Positions 23,702-36,625 of a stretch of 64,000 bases of DNA are shown piece after piece. The translations under genes were made by a program, and so were the position numbers. This DNA comes from Phlebotomus papatasi (lineage: Eukaryota > Arthropoda > Insecta > Diptera > Psychodidae). The notes under the pieces were generated by a model. That model made no database searches, was not told the DNA's origin, and was given only the letters and a program-made list of their open reading frames with translations. Positions within the stretch are counted from its first letter, which is position 1. Every line of letters begins with the position of its first letter. The stretch lies in contig NC_077222.1 of NCBI RefSeq assembly GCF_024763615.1, positions 53,072,001 to 53,136,000 on the forward strand, given 5' to 3'.

Positions 23702-24105
23702 CCATCTTCTATTTTAAATAGCTTTAAGTACAAAGGCCAAAGAAAGAAAAAAAGTTCATTGAAATCGATAAATTAAAATTAGGGGTGGAGTTTGGACAAT
23801 TTCGGTATAGTAAGGATTGGATCGAGGTACTCTGTGTGAGGTATGGTAGGGACTTATGCGACCTATTGTCAGAAAGATCTCGATCTCAGATACAAAATAC
23901 TTAAATTTCACTGAAATCGCTTCATAAAGACTGAAGATATGGTCCGGTTAGGTTATTTAATTTATAGCACGGATGAGGGCAAGGTACGACCCACCGTTGG
24001 AAAGATCATGACCTCAGACACAATTATTGGCGATAATTTATCTAGCGACAAAAAAGCTATCGTACCGATTGCATACAATCGATATTTGATTGATTGATTG
24101 GTTGA
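23702..24105. other. No gene seen
   Basis: About 400 bases. A (GATT)n run, GATTGATTGATTGG, lies at 24088-24101 directly beside the following palindrome. Confidence 0.5.
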
Positions 24106-25431
24106 TTACACTGTGCGACGCGTTGTGGGTGTCTTTGACGAGAGTGCCAAAACTTGTTAGAGGGTCATTTAAGGACCTCAAATCTGCAATCCGTTTGTCC
24201 GGGTCACCTCTAGATTTTTTTGAAAAAGCATATTTAGTTTTTTGATGTTTTATAAAATTCAAAAATTCATATCTCCGGTTCTAATTATCCGGTGGTAGTC
24301 ACATAAAGCTAAACTGACGCGTAATTTCATCCTCTATAACTCTTGTGAACATATCAAGCATCTACAAAGAAAATGAAGTATATTTTTTAAAGATTTTTTG
24401 AAAAAGCGCACCTAAAATGGTGCATTTTTCTGTGTTTTTTCCATCTTCTAGTAATTTTCCCACCTTAATAGAGCATTTTATATGTCAAATAACTATCCCT
24501 AAAATTTAGAGAATTTAATATTCTTTCATATCTTTTTGGTTTAAATTTTCTATCCTAATTCGTTTATTCACAATAATTTATTGAAAATAAAATGCATTAT
24601 TATAAAAATAAAATCTCTTATTATATATAATTATTTGGTATCTTTGTCTAACCTACTGAAGAGCATTCTCTTTTGCACTCTCACTTACACATTTCATATA
24701 AAAAGAGGCGAAATGAAAAAAAGAGACGTATATAGAAATAAAGAGAGAAGAATAGTTTTTTGGCACTCATAACAGCTATTCTTCTCTCTCTATTTCTAAA
24801 TACGTCTCTTTTTTTCATTTCGCCTCTTTTTATATGAAATGTGTAAGTGAGAGTGCAAAAGAGAATGCTCTTCAGTAGGTTAGACAAAGATACCAAATAA
24901 TTATATATAATAAGAGATTTTATTTTTATAATAATGGGTTTTATTTTCAAAAAATTATTGTGAATAAACGAATTATGATAGAAAATTCAAACCAAAGGAA
25001 AATGAAAGAATATTAAATTCTCTAACTTTTAGGCATAGTAGTTGGCTTATAAAATGTTCTATCTAAGTGGGAGAATTATTATAAGTTGGAAAAAGCACAG
25101 AAAAATGCATAATTTTGGGTGCACTTTTTCAAAAAATCTTTAAAAGATACACTTTATTTTCATCGTAGGTTCTTGATATGTTCACAAAAGTTATAGAGGA
25201 TGAAATTACGCGTCATTTTAGCTTTATGTGACTACCACCGGATAATTAGAAGCGGAGATATGAATTTTTGAATTTTATAAAACATCAAAAAACTAAATAT
25301 GCTTTTTCAAAAAAATCTAGAGGTGACCCGGACAAACGGATTGCAGATTTGAGGTCCTTAAATGACCCTCTAACAAGTTTTGGCACTCTCGTCAAAGACA
25401 CCCACAAAAAGGTAAATTTTGTCGCACCGTG
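24106..25431. repeat. Second long palindrome
   Basis: Arms of about 640 bp are reverse complements about an axis near 24765: TTGTGGGTGTCTTTGACGAG from 24123 matches its complement ending at 25407. With a small indel the match extends outward to ACACTGTGCGAC (24108) and GTCGCACCGTGT (to about 25431). Each arm contains GAACCGGAGATATG-like sequence shared with the F1 units. Mirrored frames of about 50 residues in the centre (24581-24772 + and 24681-24950 -) are palindrome by-products. Confidence 0.8.
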
Positions 25432-28214
25432 TTATCATTGCACCCTGGATTTCAAACACACCTTAAGCAAGGAGCATGCCAAGACAATTCCAACTGTCTT
25501 GTAGTATTTATTCGAGAATTCTTTTAGAAAAAGTTCAATATTATGTACGAACATTTCATCTTCCACCCGAATATATAGATACATAGTAAAGCATCTCTTC
25601 TAAAAATTAAAAATCTATGAAAAAATTAATGAAATACATTACTTACCTTATAATAAGGGTAGATACAACAGTGAAGAGCATTTTTCATCAAGACTTTGAG
25701 ACTTCCAGAAGATTTAGAGAGTCAAAATCAAATGTAGGTGCGATGAGAGTAGTTTTTGAACCCTAAAACAAGTAGACAAAAATTAAGTTAAAATGTGCGA
25801 GGCTGGATGTAATGTTTTTTTTTAATGTAAAATAATAAAAGATATAGCGCATTAAAGCCGTGTCCTTTAATAGTAGGTCAAAAGTTGTTTATGTTTTTTT
25901 TATTGCTTAAATCGGTAGATAATCTATCTAAAAATGTACCATAAAAATTTTAGAAGCCAATTCGAAATATTTCCGTAGATTCAGAGACGAAAGCAAAAAG
26001 GGCCGAGTAGATTTGTAAGCGTTCAAACGAAGCGTTCGGAATTCAAAGCGCGTTTTTTTCATTTTTAAATTTGATAATTTCTTCGAATTAGCGGGAATGC
26101 TTAAGAGAAAACTCACTGACTGTATTAACCAAATGAAATGAATAACGGCTCATTCTCTTTATTATTAAATACTCTTCTAGTTGAACTAAAAAAAATGGTT
26201 GAAAACCTATTATTCTATATATTTTACAGCACGTTAAAATCGAAATTTTGCCCAAAAAGTGCACTTCTTTCAAAAATCCTGAAATAAAGTTCCAATTTCC
26301 CGAATTTCTTCGGGTTTTCTTAGTTTAACTGTGAAATACACTTAAGAAAATTTAAATTCTTTTAGTTGATATTTTTCAGATAAGCATTACAAGTTGTACA
26401 TTTCCCGCTAATTAGGAACTGCTCTGATGCAGTGCTTCACTAAACTACTCATTAGTCCACCATTTTATGATATGTTTTTTTTTTCTGAAAAAAATATTGA
26501 AACACTTTAAAGACTTTAAATATGTATAAACTACCAAAAATTTCAAAAATATTGGTCATTTCCTTCTTTCCAAAAAAAAATCGAAAAATAGCTCATTTTT
26601 GCGACCGTTTAATTAAAGACACGGCAATTGTCTCGAGTTCATATCCCTAATTAACAATAACAATATCCCTAATAAGCAATATCCCTAATAAGCAATATCC
26701 CTAATGTTCATTAATTTAGTTTATTTTACTTTATTCTACAGGGCATAGCAAAAGATTGAAAACCCCATATCTGCATAAGAAAATTAATAATAAGGCATGT
26801 CTAGGTTTGCAAGAGGCCTAGTTTCCGTATCATTTCTTTAGCCATTATTATTACTATTATAAGTAATATAATAAAACGTACGGGAGGAATATATTCCGAG
26901 ATTACCAAAGGAAATTACCATACTTTAAGTTTACTCGTGCCTCGTTGAACTTAGAATTTCACCTTGGTTCCCTTAGTTATTTCAAATAATAATTTCGGAT
27001 AATACGAATCACCCTTTAAATGTCAATTTAAAAGGATTTAATACTCAGTGATTAATCTCAGAATTGAAGAAAAATGTATTACTCAAATTTATTTATACTT
27101 CTCCAATTCTCATTAAAATAAAAAAGATTGTGAAAACTGCTCTCTCTTGGAGTTTAAGCAGTTAAAATTAATCTATAAAAATTACTCCAAACATTTCATC
27201 AACTCTAATGTAGATTTTTGTTACGTTCCTATTCTATCTCTCACTGAATTTCTTCCATAGAGTGCGGAAAATTTCAACACATTCGTTTGAACTGCGAAAA
27301 AAAATAGTTTCTTGGAGACTCCTTCTCTCCTCTAGTTTAAGCCTCCACTCTTGGAATAAACTCAAGAGAGCACATACACAATACAATGGCAATAAAAGTG
27401 TTCCTTGAGCCATGGAGGGAGTCCAGGGATGTGGAGGGAACCATACCGGCAAAAAAAAAAGAAGTTCCTTTGTCTCTTGATGAATTGGGTTCGGGACAAC
27501 AAGGAAACACACCTGGGATATTCTATACCTTCTCACACACATCTCTCTGTGCTCCTTCTTTCACTCACTTTTCAATAGCTCCAGTGCTCGCCTTTGGCAT
27601 TTTTATCATAAAACTCCATGACAAAAACCAAGAGTGTAAATCACATTGATGAGGAATTAAGGGATGGAACAGTTTTCAACAAGACATGCTATAATATTGC
27701 AGAATGATTCCTCATGGGAAGCTAGAGAACCCAAGTTCTTATTACTTTCCGAATAAAACGAAAGAAACTCCCATAGAGTGAATTTCATTATTTCCACGCA
27801 GTTGAAGATTTAACCATCTGAAAAAATGTTGTTGTTTTTTTTTCTAAATTTTTCTACAGTACTTCCTTCACCTCACCCCGAAGAATTAATTTCTCTTGTA
27901 TTTTATCACGTCGCATCGATCTTGCGCTTCATACATTAATAAATTAACGGTTATATTGAAACGCGATTGCGAAGATTTTACATTTTTTTTAAGTCGTTTT
28001 TTGGGAAGGTCTTTTGACTATAAAAAAAACACATGCTCCATCATTTTTGACACGCTAAAGAACAAAATTTGGCATAGTTTCGTCTTCAATTGATCAGTTT
28101 CTAAGCTTGACAATTCGACTATAATCGCATGACTTCCATGACTTAGTTAGAACGCCAGTCAAGGTATTTCTAGCTTATGCCTTATGAGATTTTGTATTTA
28201 AACTAATTTGTATT
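25432..28214. other. No recognised gene
   Basis: AT-rich overall. A 16-bp tandem repeat lies at 26643-26705. The part from 27230 to 27660 is less AT-rich, with frames 27234-27542 (-) and 27386-27649 (+) that I do not recognise. Confidence 0.4.
26643..26705. repeat. Tandem repeat, 16-bp unit
   Basis: The unit ATATCCCTAATAAGCA is present about three times with a diverged first copy. Confidence 0.75.
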
Positions 28215-28709
28215 CACAGAAAAAATATTTTGTAAAAATGATCGCTAATGTTTGTGAATTCCTACGGGGGAATTACAAAATGCTCGTGAATCGTATAACC
28301 CACAAACAAGTTCGTAAAAGTTTTTATTTTTTTCACAAACATTGTTCGTAACATGATCATTTGACGAATATTTTCTGAACTTTCACAAAAATTTATTTGT
28401 AAATGTTCGTAAACACATAAATGTTCGTAAAATTTTGTCATTTGTTCGTAAAATGTTCGACATGAAAACAAACATTTATGAACAAATAACAAAATTTTAC
28501 GAACATTTCTTGTGTGTTCACGAACATTTACTAACAAATGTTTGTAAAAGTACAAAAAATGCTCGTCATGTTACGAACAATGTTTGTGAAAAAGTACAAA
28601 CTTTTACGAACATGTTTGTGGATTATACGATTCACGAGCATTTCGTAACTCCCCCCATAGGAATTCACAAAGATTTACGAACATTTTTACAAAATATTAT
28701 TTTTCTGTG
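28215..28709. mobile_element. Foldback element, CACAGAAAAA ends (copy 1)
   Basis: CACAGAAAAAATATTTTGTA at the left is matched inverted by CACAGAAAAATAATATTTTG at the right. Arms of nearly 250 bp with many TTCGTAAA/TTTACGAA motifs make the whole 495 bp one hairpin. The repeated peptide pattern (TKFYEH) in two frames is produced by this motif. Confidence 0.75.
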
Positions 28710-29335
28710 TTATAATGGTCCAAATATGTAATGAAATAACCAATTAACCAGGTTAAGCTAGCTAAGAATTACTTAGCTTGTATATGGTTCATAAGCGTAA
28801 GGTAAATTGATCTTTAAAAAATACGCACCCGGCAAATTCTACAAGAATTTTCCGGATTGATGTTATACAATTATGGATGTTTATATACTTTATGGACAGC
28901 GTACAAAAATCTTAATTTCTTACATAAAACAGATTTGGAAAAGTTATAAAATTATTAGTTTATGATGTAATTAACAATTTTTTTTGATTTTTCGAAATCT
29001 GTTTAATGTAATAACTTAAAATTTTTACGTTGTCCACAAGTGTGTATAACATCCATAAGTGTAGACTCCACGCTAACTGCCGAAAATTTGTTGAATTTTT
29101 GGCACTTTCCTCAAGATGGCTTTCTGTCAAAATAGACTTGGAATATTTGATCTAAAATTATTTATAAACTTGATGGAATTTATAATCACGATTTTCATGG
29201 TGTTATATTATTTGTAGAAATATGAAAGAGTATGCTGTATATAGATAATGGTCAATTAGGACTATGCGTGACCGAAAATTTTGCTTTTCCTACCGGTAAT
29301 GAGATGAATTTGAAAATAAATTAAAATTTTCGCTA
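28710..29335. other. No gene seen
   Basis: AT-rich spacer between the two foldback copies. Confidence 0.5.
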
Positions 29336-30019
29336 CATAGAAAAAAATTGTTTAAATCCTTCGTAAATCTTTGTGAACCCTACGGGGGAGTTACAAAATC
29401 CTCGTAAAACCGGCAAACAAGTTTGTAAAAATTTGTACTTTTTCACAAACTGTGTTTAGTAACATAATCACACTACGCGTTTTCTGTTCTTTTACAAACA
29501 TTTGTTCGCACATTTTGTTTGTTTGACAAAACTCTACGAAGAAATGACAAAATTTTACAAACATTATTTTGTGGGTTTAAGAACATTTACGAAGATGTGT
29601 TTGCAAAAGAACAAAACAGGCTCGTTAAGTAACCATGTTACGAACAATGTTTGTGGAAAAGTACAAACTTTTGCAGACTTTTTTATGAGTTAGGGTAAAG
29701 TGTATAGTTTGGAATTAGTATTACAAGTTGGACAATTCGCCGGTACAAGTTGGACATGGTTTTTTTCTTGATAAATACAGTACAAAATTTGTTTTTAAGC
29801 ACAAGGAACCAAATTATAAAACTAAAGCATTAAAAATATACAAATAAAAATGAAGTACTAAATTTATCAAGACAAAAAGCCCTGTCCAAATTGTACCATT
29901 GTCCAACTTGTACCACTGTCCAACTTGTACCACTTTACCCTATACGATTTGCGAGTATTTTATAACTCCTCAGTAGGAATTCATAAACTTTCACGAATAA
30001 TTTAACAATTTTTTCTGTG
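29336..30019. mobile_element. Foldback element (copy 2), interrupted
   Basis: The same layout as 28215-28709, with CCTACGGGGGAGTTACAAAA on the left arm and the mirrored sequence ending TTTTTTCTGTG on the right. The arms are split by the TA-flanked insertion at 29693-29940. Removing it restores GAGTTATACGATT, which corresponds to GGATTATACGATT in copy 1. Confidence 0.75.
29693..29940. mobile_element. TA-flanked GGGTAAAGTG MITE nested in foldback
   Basis: GGGTAAAGTGTATAGTTTGG and, inverted, GGGTAAAGTGGTACAAGTTG form the ends, with TA at 29691-29692 and 29941-29942. The subterminal TACAAGTTGGACA is repeated on both arms. It is related in ends to the GGGGAAAGTG family. Confidence 0.8.
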
Positions 30020-30628
30020 TTAGTCCGAGATCATTAGATCTTTCATTTTATGACCTCTATTTTTATCAAAATAGAACATTTTGCTGTGATTTACATGTAC
30101 ATATGCGACAGATTTTCTTCAAAATATACTATTTGACGAAAATTTCTTACAAATTGTAGTCTATTAAGATTTATTTAATTAAAATCGATTAGATAGAGCC
30201 AGAAATAGGGTAAATTAAGCTAATTCGAAACCTGCTCCAAATGGAAATTTTTCGCTACTCTAAATGGAAACGTTATTATTTTCATGATAAATACAGTACT
30301 AAATTATTATATTTATGTTTTTTCTATACCACAGTTTCATTATTTAGTTAATTTTGCTCCAAATAAAGCGAAAATCCATTCATATTCACAAATTTTAATT
30401 TGTTAATTTCTCAGAAAAATTAAAAGTGTACCTTTTCACCATCGAATTTTTCATCGATCGACCATGTTTTCCAATGAAAAACACAATGAGGTGACTGTTG
30501 TTTATTCGTTTAGTTTAACATTTGTCATATTTATGGTTAATTTTAGTTAAATTAAGTGCTAATCTTTATTGTTAACGGTACGTGCAGTTTTCAAATGAAA
30601 TAATTACCTATTTCGTGAACTAAAAGCA
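30020..30628. other. No gene seen
   Basis: AT-rich. A possible decayed end (TAGGGTAAATTAAGC) lies near 30208. Confidence 0.45.
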
Positions 30629-30758
30629 AGGGGTAATTCACAATCAATCAGATTGGCTCGGGTTCCCAAAAAAATGTATGGGTTCCCCGGGTTCCCTGAA
30701 AAATATGTATGGGTTCCCCAGCCAGATTGGCTCGAGTTCCCCGAAATGAGTTACCCCT
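30629..30758. mobile_element. Short hairpin MITE with GGGGTAA ends
   Basis: AGGGGTAATTCA at the left and TGAGTTACCCCT at the right are inverted. Inside, AAATGTATGGGTTCCCC is duplicated and CAGATTGGCTCG occurs on both sides. Confidence 0.6.
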
Positions 30759-31771
30759 CGACTAAAAGGGTTTTTCTGAAGTGTCTGCAAATGCTTCAAT
30801 AGGAAACCCCGGAAATATGATTTTTTGGAGAGATTTCCTTATTGTTTTAGATGGGAAAGGAGAAAAAACCATGAATAAGAACAAATCCTGCACTCAGGAG
30901 CAACTCAACAAAGTTTTGGAACCTTTCGTCGCGGTTTCACTTACACTGTTTGTCTCCAATTAGGAACTTTCCCTTGTCTCCATTTAGTTTAATCTGTTTG
31001 CAATAGAAGTATTTTACACTCGCGTATTTTTCTTGTATTTAAGAAGTTTTCAAATTCTATATAAAGAATTTTCACTAAACAGTAACATTTTAGAAGAGTC
31101 AAGGAGCAAATTTATGTAATGTTTTTCAGAAAAAAAAATTGAACTTAATGTGTTGAATCTTCTGACAAAGTTAAAGCGTCTGGAAATGGGTTTGAATTAG
31201 GATATTTACCCAAATGCTTAAAGACCTCGTTTGGAACGACCGTTTTTGTATCTGCCATTTTTAATTTTTTTTTAAAAGGTTTGTAATACGGGTTTCAGAC
31301 CTACCGCTTAACCATAAGGTTCAAATTTTCTAATTTCTTATCTGTTGAAATTTTTTGGAAAATTTTGACTTAGAAATGGATTATTTAGAAGAATTAATCT
31401 ATTTCAATCCGAAGAACAAATTAAATTGGTTGCTATTTAGGATTGTGAGACTTTTGGGAACTAGACCAAACCTCTAGCCTGAAGACCGCTTAACGCTCCG
31501 CTCATTGAGAAAATAGTTTTTGTCAAATAAACTTTATACATTGTAATGATTTTTTTTAAATTGATTTTTATTCAAAATGCAATTCTGTCCTAGCTTATTT
31601 TGCGCGATTTTTTGAGTGATTTACTCTATATTTAATTCAATTTTAAACTGTATTTTTTTAATACTTTGTGATTTTTCTGGTTTCTGTTTCTGTAGACTGT
31701 TCAAAAATATTTTGACTAGTAAAAGATAAGGGTTAACGATGTCCTGAAGTCGATAACTCTTACCGTTTAAT

Positions 31772-31976
31772 TTATAATAATAATAATAATAACAATAATT
31801 ATAATAACCAGCGCACAATAACTTTTGTTTGTAAACATGTTTTCAAAATTCCCTATGAGAATGAGCGAGATGACTAGATCTAGATCTCATTCACTCTCAT
31901 TGAAATGTCAAAAACATGTTTACTAAACATAAGGTGTTGTGCGTTGGGCATAATAATTATAATAATAATAACAATG
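31772..31976. repeat. (TAA)n microsatellite split by M1 MITE
   Basis: TAATAATAATAATAATAACA on the left and AATAATTATAATAATAATAA on the right border the M1 copy at 31807-31951. The MITE landed in the microsatellite. Confidence 0.7.
31807..31951. mobile_element. M1 hairpin MITE (copy 3)
   Basis: Ends CCAGCGCACAATAACTTTTG and, inverted, TGCCCAACGCACAACACCTT. Centre with CTCATTCACTCTCATTGAAA as in copy 1. Confidence 0.75.
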
Positions 31977-33888
31977 TAACTTTCTGTGTGGTACATAATT
32001 ATAATTGCTATCTGCGCATTTGAGCTAAGCATTTCTCTCATAAATATTTATCACTTTCGGGATCTTTTTGGCAATACGTAAAGCACATTGTGGTAAAGTC
32101 TTAATCGATGTTGTTAAATTGCCTTATTTACCAAATATTCATTAAGACATCAGAACGTGCTGACTTTTAATACGCATGTTAATTGAGAAAGCTATCTGAA
32201 TATCGAAACAGTTTGTAATAGCTGTGGTTCCTTTATAATGACTAATGAGAATGACATCGCAAATGAAGAATCTTAAGTAATGTTATGTTGGATATTTTGG
32301 GCTCATACATGCAGGTAAAGGTGACACGCGCCATCAGCATGAGCCTCATCAGAGACTAACCTCATATTCTGAGAACACGCACGTTTGTTCGTCTTATGAC
32401 AGTGCACAGGGAATATGCCGATCCTCAAGTAGTCACCACACGAAGAAATGTGTAGTGGTTTTTAGGCAGCTGCTCTTGGCGGACAATTCAACAAAAGTCT
32501 CATTTTTACACCTGGCGTTTTTCATGTTATATAGTTTCCCAATAGCACAAACGACCGGCTCACCAATATTAAATACCTTCAGAAACATTTTATTTTTTTT
32601 TAATTCTTTGCTCGTATTTTCTAATTTATCGCAAACTAAACGCGTGGAAGCCTACAAGAAATTCTGCACGTATTTTGAAATATAGACCCCACTCACATGG
32701 ACATTTACCACGGTATTAATAAATTTTGCGATAGATTCTGCTGGAATGAAAAGACCTCATGGCAGTGGATTGGCATTAGAAAAAAAAGAGCCACACATAT
32801 GATTTATAAATAAACAGAAGATTATAGCGATCAATTTGCGATATGATTGGGAATTCGATTAGTGATTTTCCTTAGCTAAAATATATTGGGTGATATTTTC
32901 CGCATTTTGCCGCGTACAAGCAATATTTTAGACGACATTGCACGATAAGGCGCTGGAGCAACCTCAGCATTTTCCACCCACACCCATCTGCTTCTTCAGC
33001 TCATTTTGCAGACTCGCACATTTTGCTAATCCAAACTACAAAATAACAATCTTAGGCGAGAAAGTCAGAGATCTCTCAGAGAGAATGGTATCTTTTGCAA
33101 TTTTTGCTAACACACAGTCTTTTTCAGATTTCATTTCATATACCAAAATTTGTTTGCAAAAAGATGATTTGTAAATGTTTATCTTGAAACCATGCTTTCT
33201 TAGAATTTCATTTCAGAAATATATATTGCCAACTTGATATGAAAATTGATTTGAAAGTCAGAATAGCAAATCAACTTAATTTATTTAAATCCAACAACAC
33301 GAATATTGCAATTTTTTTTTTAAAGAATTTCTTTATGATATTTCAATCTATAATATTGAAAAATTCTTTAAAGATACCGACAATAAAGCTGGATTATATT
33401 AGTATTATTTTGAAAAGGAAATGCTTGATAGGACAATGTTGAGACACTTTATGAGAATATCTCATAGATTGGTTTATTTTTAAATTAGACTGATGATAGC
33501 CTGAAACTTGATCTTTTTTTTTTTAGCTATTTGTCTTTAGCAGAATAAATATTAAACTTCTCAGGTATTTTCCACAACTTCCACAATTATAAAGATGTTT
33601 ATACTTTTAAATATTTAGATGTTTAGATTAAAAAAAAATAATATTGAAATTTTAGAATAAATAATTGATAACTTTAAGTAAATTTAGTACAGAACGTTCC
33701 GGGATTATGAATTCTGCATTAACTGACATATATTTGTTTCATTTCGCCTCCGGTTCACCTAAATATTCTGATTATTCTAAACTAGTTGTGAAGGTTTTCT
33801 TACTTAAAATTACTGCTGGAAAATATATTACAACCTCTAACCACCCTTGTCCCCCTATAAAACCCTTAATGTTATCATGATTTATTAA

Positions 33889-34968
33889 CCCTCTATCAGG
33901 TAAGACCATTTCAAGACGGTCATTCTATAAATCGCATTTGCTGCGGTAATATTCCTTATTCGAAGTTAAAATATCTACAGAGTCCTCAGTTATAGTCTCA
34001 CTAACATATTTTCTGAAGCTGAACTCATTTTGACCTTTCGTTTGGTTACCATCTTCAGTTTTGTGTGATAGGTCAGAGAAAAAAACAACAAAATTTCGTT
34101 TGCGACATTTTTCGTTTTCAAATGCAAAAAAAAAAGTTTTATAGAAATCTAAATGTTGTAAGAATCTTATTTTCTGTAAGATATGTTATTATAGTTTGTA
34201 TATTTCAATTGATAAATGTGAAAAAACTAAAAGTCTAAGTTTTAGAGGAAAAAAGGAAGACAGCCCTGTGGACGGTGTTATCGGTTCAGGTGTAAACTTT
34301 TCAAAAATTACCGATTTTTTTTAATTGTTATGCTTTTTCTGGCAAAATATATTATTGTTTTGCAACATATTAATTATGGAAAATAATTGAAATGAGACGA
34401 AGGACACGAAGACTGCCCAGAATGAATAAAATGGTGATTTTTGCGAATTAAGCGAAATTGATAAAAAAGCAGACTTCAACAGTGATGATAAATTCCCTAA
34501 TTTCGACCTTTAATGCCCCAGATCGTGAAATAAGGCCAGAAGATGAGTAATATATTATAAAGTACCTTCAAATTATACAAGAAGGTGACGTTTTCATAGC
34601 TGATCTGTGACCTATTCGTTAAAAATCAGTCTTATTGACATACTTTTAGCTAAAAATTCTAAACGTTTTTACATCAAAATTAAAATTTTTTTTAGTTAAT
34701 CATACAACATTCATCCATAAAAAAAAAACGTTTAAAATTCATTTATTTTACTATTTGTTCACTATTTTTCAATTAAAGTATTTCTGTTTTTTGATGCCTC
34801 AAACAAAAATTACCGTCTCCAGGCGGTCTTTACCTCTTCTCACCTGGCGCCCAAACGAAAAGAGATAATCAAGAACTGATGGTTTTTTGAGTTTATTAAA
34901 CCATCAATTACCCTAGACAAAATTATTTAACTTCTTTTTTGCATATTAAAGAAAACACTGTTAGAGGG
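33889..34968. mobile_element. piggyBac-like element (CCCTCTA ends)
   Basis: TTAA at 33885-33888 and 34969-34972 flank CCCTCTATCAGGTAAGACCA on the left and TGTTAGAGGG on the right, so the outer termini are inverted CCCTCTA. Near the ends are a CAAGACGGTC and a CCAGGCGGTC hairpin. It is 1080 bp without a transposase frame. A truncated relative is at 58966. Confidence 0.7.
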
Positions 34969-35075
34969 TTAACGAAAACTAATGTAAAAATGATTTTTTA
35001 GGAGTAATTCAATCTGACAACTTCACAGTATAATAACGTTATATTAACAATACAAGAGCATTTTATAATCTGTAC

Positions 35076-35928
35076 ATGTCGCTCCTTAGAAATTACAAAG
35101 GATTAACTAAATATTTTGCGATTTAAATGCACTTAGAAAGGGAATTTAATAAATTTTCAGATAATAAAGGTCAATATATTTTTTTGGAAATAGTTTTCAA
35201 AATTTTCTGTTTTTGATTGCTTACGCAATTTGTTTGAAATAAAGGAGAATATTTTTGTAAAACAAATGGGACTAACTCATGCAAGATTTGTCGATCATAT
35301 AAAATTATAAGAAACACATATTGAAAATTAATAATTATGACGATTACGATGTTTATTAATGCCCAGACGAATAGAAAAAAAATGGTTTTTGTTCAAACAT
35401 TAACCCTTTAAGGACAATTGGGTCACTCATGCGTGACCTATTGAGAAAATATTTTTTCTTGGCTGCCGAAAGTAATTTATTTCTAAAGTTTGCGCGTAAT
35501 CGCAAAGTAGTAGGTTATTCAATTCCAATACAATAAATATTTAAGCTCAAAAGTTCCGAATTTTCAAACTATTGCATTGATCAATGACCAAAACCTCTTG
35601 GTACCAAGAAAAACCTCTTGGCACTAGAAACTACTCGTATAATAACTATACATAATATTTTGCATAAGTACGAAAATTATTATACATTGGTATTGTCAGA
35701 AAATTGATGTAAATTTTTGGGATGTTTTTGTTCCTATCGTCCACAGAGGCAGAAAATAAACCGAATCAGACTCGGTTGGACTTTCCAAGATTTCCGACGT
35801 TTCACAAATTTTGTTTATCAGTTTAATTTTTATTGTTGATTTTCGGTCCCTAAAAAGTGTCTCGTCCATAAAGAATTAAATTGTAATAATTATTTACACC
35901 AAATTGAATCTTTCTGTATCCTGAAATA
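35076..35928. mobile_element. E1 element (copy 2), interrupted by piggyBac-like MITE
   Basis: CGCTCCTTAGAAATTACAAA at 35086 and the following 200 bp match 17886-18310. After the TTAA insertion the sequence AATTATTTACACCAAATTGA resumes, matching 19608-19640 of copy 1. The right end is lost beyond the pogo-like insertion. Confidence 0.6.
35404..35875. mobile_element. piggyBac-like MITE (CCCTTTAAGGAC family)
   Basis: TTAA at 35400-35403 and 35876-35879. Left end CCCTTTAAGGACAATTGGGT, degenerate right end GTCCATAAAGAA. It shares GTTTGCGCGTAATCGCAAAG-type interior with 40976-41490. Confidence 0.7.
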
Positions 35929-36257
35929 CAGTAGAGTCTCTCAAATCTGAATCTCTCAAATTCGAACGCCGTTTGGATTCAAAATGTCAATTGTGAGGTT
36001 ATGTTAGAAAGTTCGTATTCTGAATGAATGAAAATCATATTAATATGCTTCTTCTTGAATGTTTACATATATTATGGTCGTGTAAAATGAAAAGGAAGTA
36101 CGTTACCACTAAAACTTGCGAGAAAATACGGGAATTTGATTCAAAGTACAATTTAATCTCACACAAATTTCGTTAGTTTTGAAAAAATCGTTCGAATTTG
36201 GGAGGTGAGAAATGTCAAAAATACCCCCCGAGCGTTCGAATTTAGGAGACTCTACTG
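35929..36257. mobile_element. pogo-like MITE
   Basis: CAGTAGAGTCTCTC and, inverted, CAGTAGAGTCTCC, with TA on both sides (35927-35928, 36258-36259). Close relative of 9756-10088. Confidence 0.75.
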
Positions 36258-36439
36258 TATTGCTTAAAATTAGGTATACCCCTTATTAGCAAAGCCTAAG
36301 ACGTATGCTACCTCTCAGTAATAATTAACAATTCACTAGATGAATTATCGAGGGATTACTGCTCTCTCTGTAGAGTTCGAGCAGTAAAAAGTATTACTGA
36401 ATCCCTAAAATAGTTTTAAATAGAATTGATTTTGGAACA

Positions 36440-36625
36440 AAAATTTTTTATCGCTTATTAACCGGTTTATTACCGGTTCATATACTATTGAAACCGGTTC
36501 AGTCTTATCAAAAATTCCAAGACCTTTCCAACGAGCCCAAATATGATACCATTCGGTTGAGAAATCTGCTTTCTAGAGCTTTTTTAAAGTTTGACATTGA
36601 AAACCGTTACCGTTGTTTAACGGTA
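36440..36625. repeat. Dispersed repeat R2 (AACCGGTT)
   Basis: Several AACCGGTT palindromes and GACCTTTCCAACGAGCCCAA. An inverted copy is at 42236-42470 (TTGGGCTCGTTGGAAAGGTC), and a more distant one is at 40735-40870. Confidence 0.65.

Larger units (their letters stand above)
30759..33884. other. No recognised gene
   Basis: Contains the (TAA)n tract and M1 copy listed separately. Frames such as 30781-30963, 32455-32685 and 32938-33174 are short, and no domain is recognisable. Confidence 0.4.

Noticed and set aside
28262..28731. Two long frames with repeated KFYEH-like peptides
   Set aside because: They are translations of the TTCGTAAA repeats of a foldback element on both strands.
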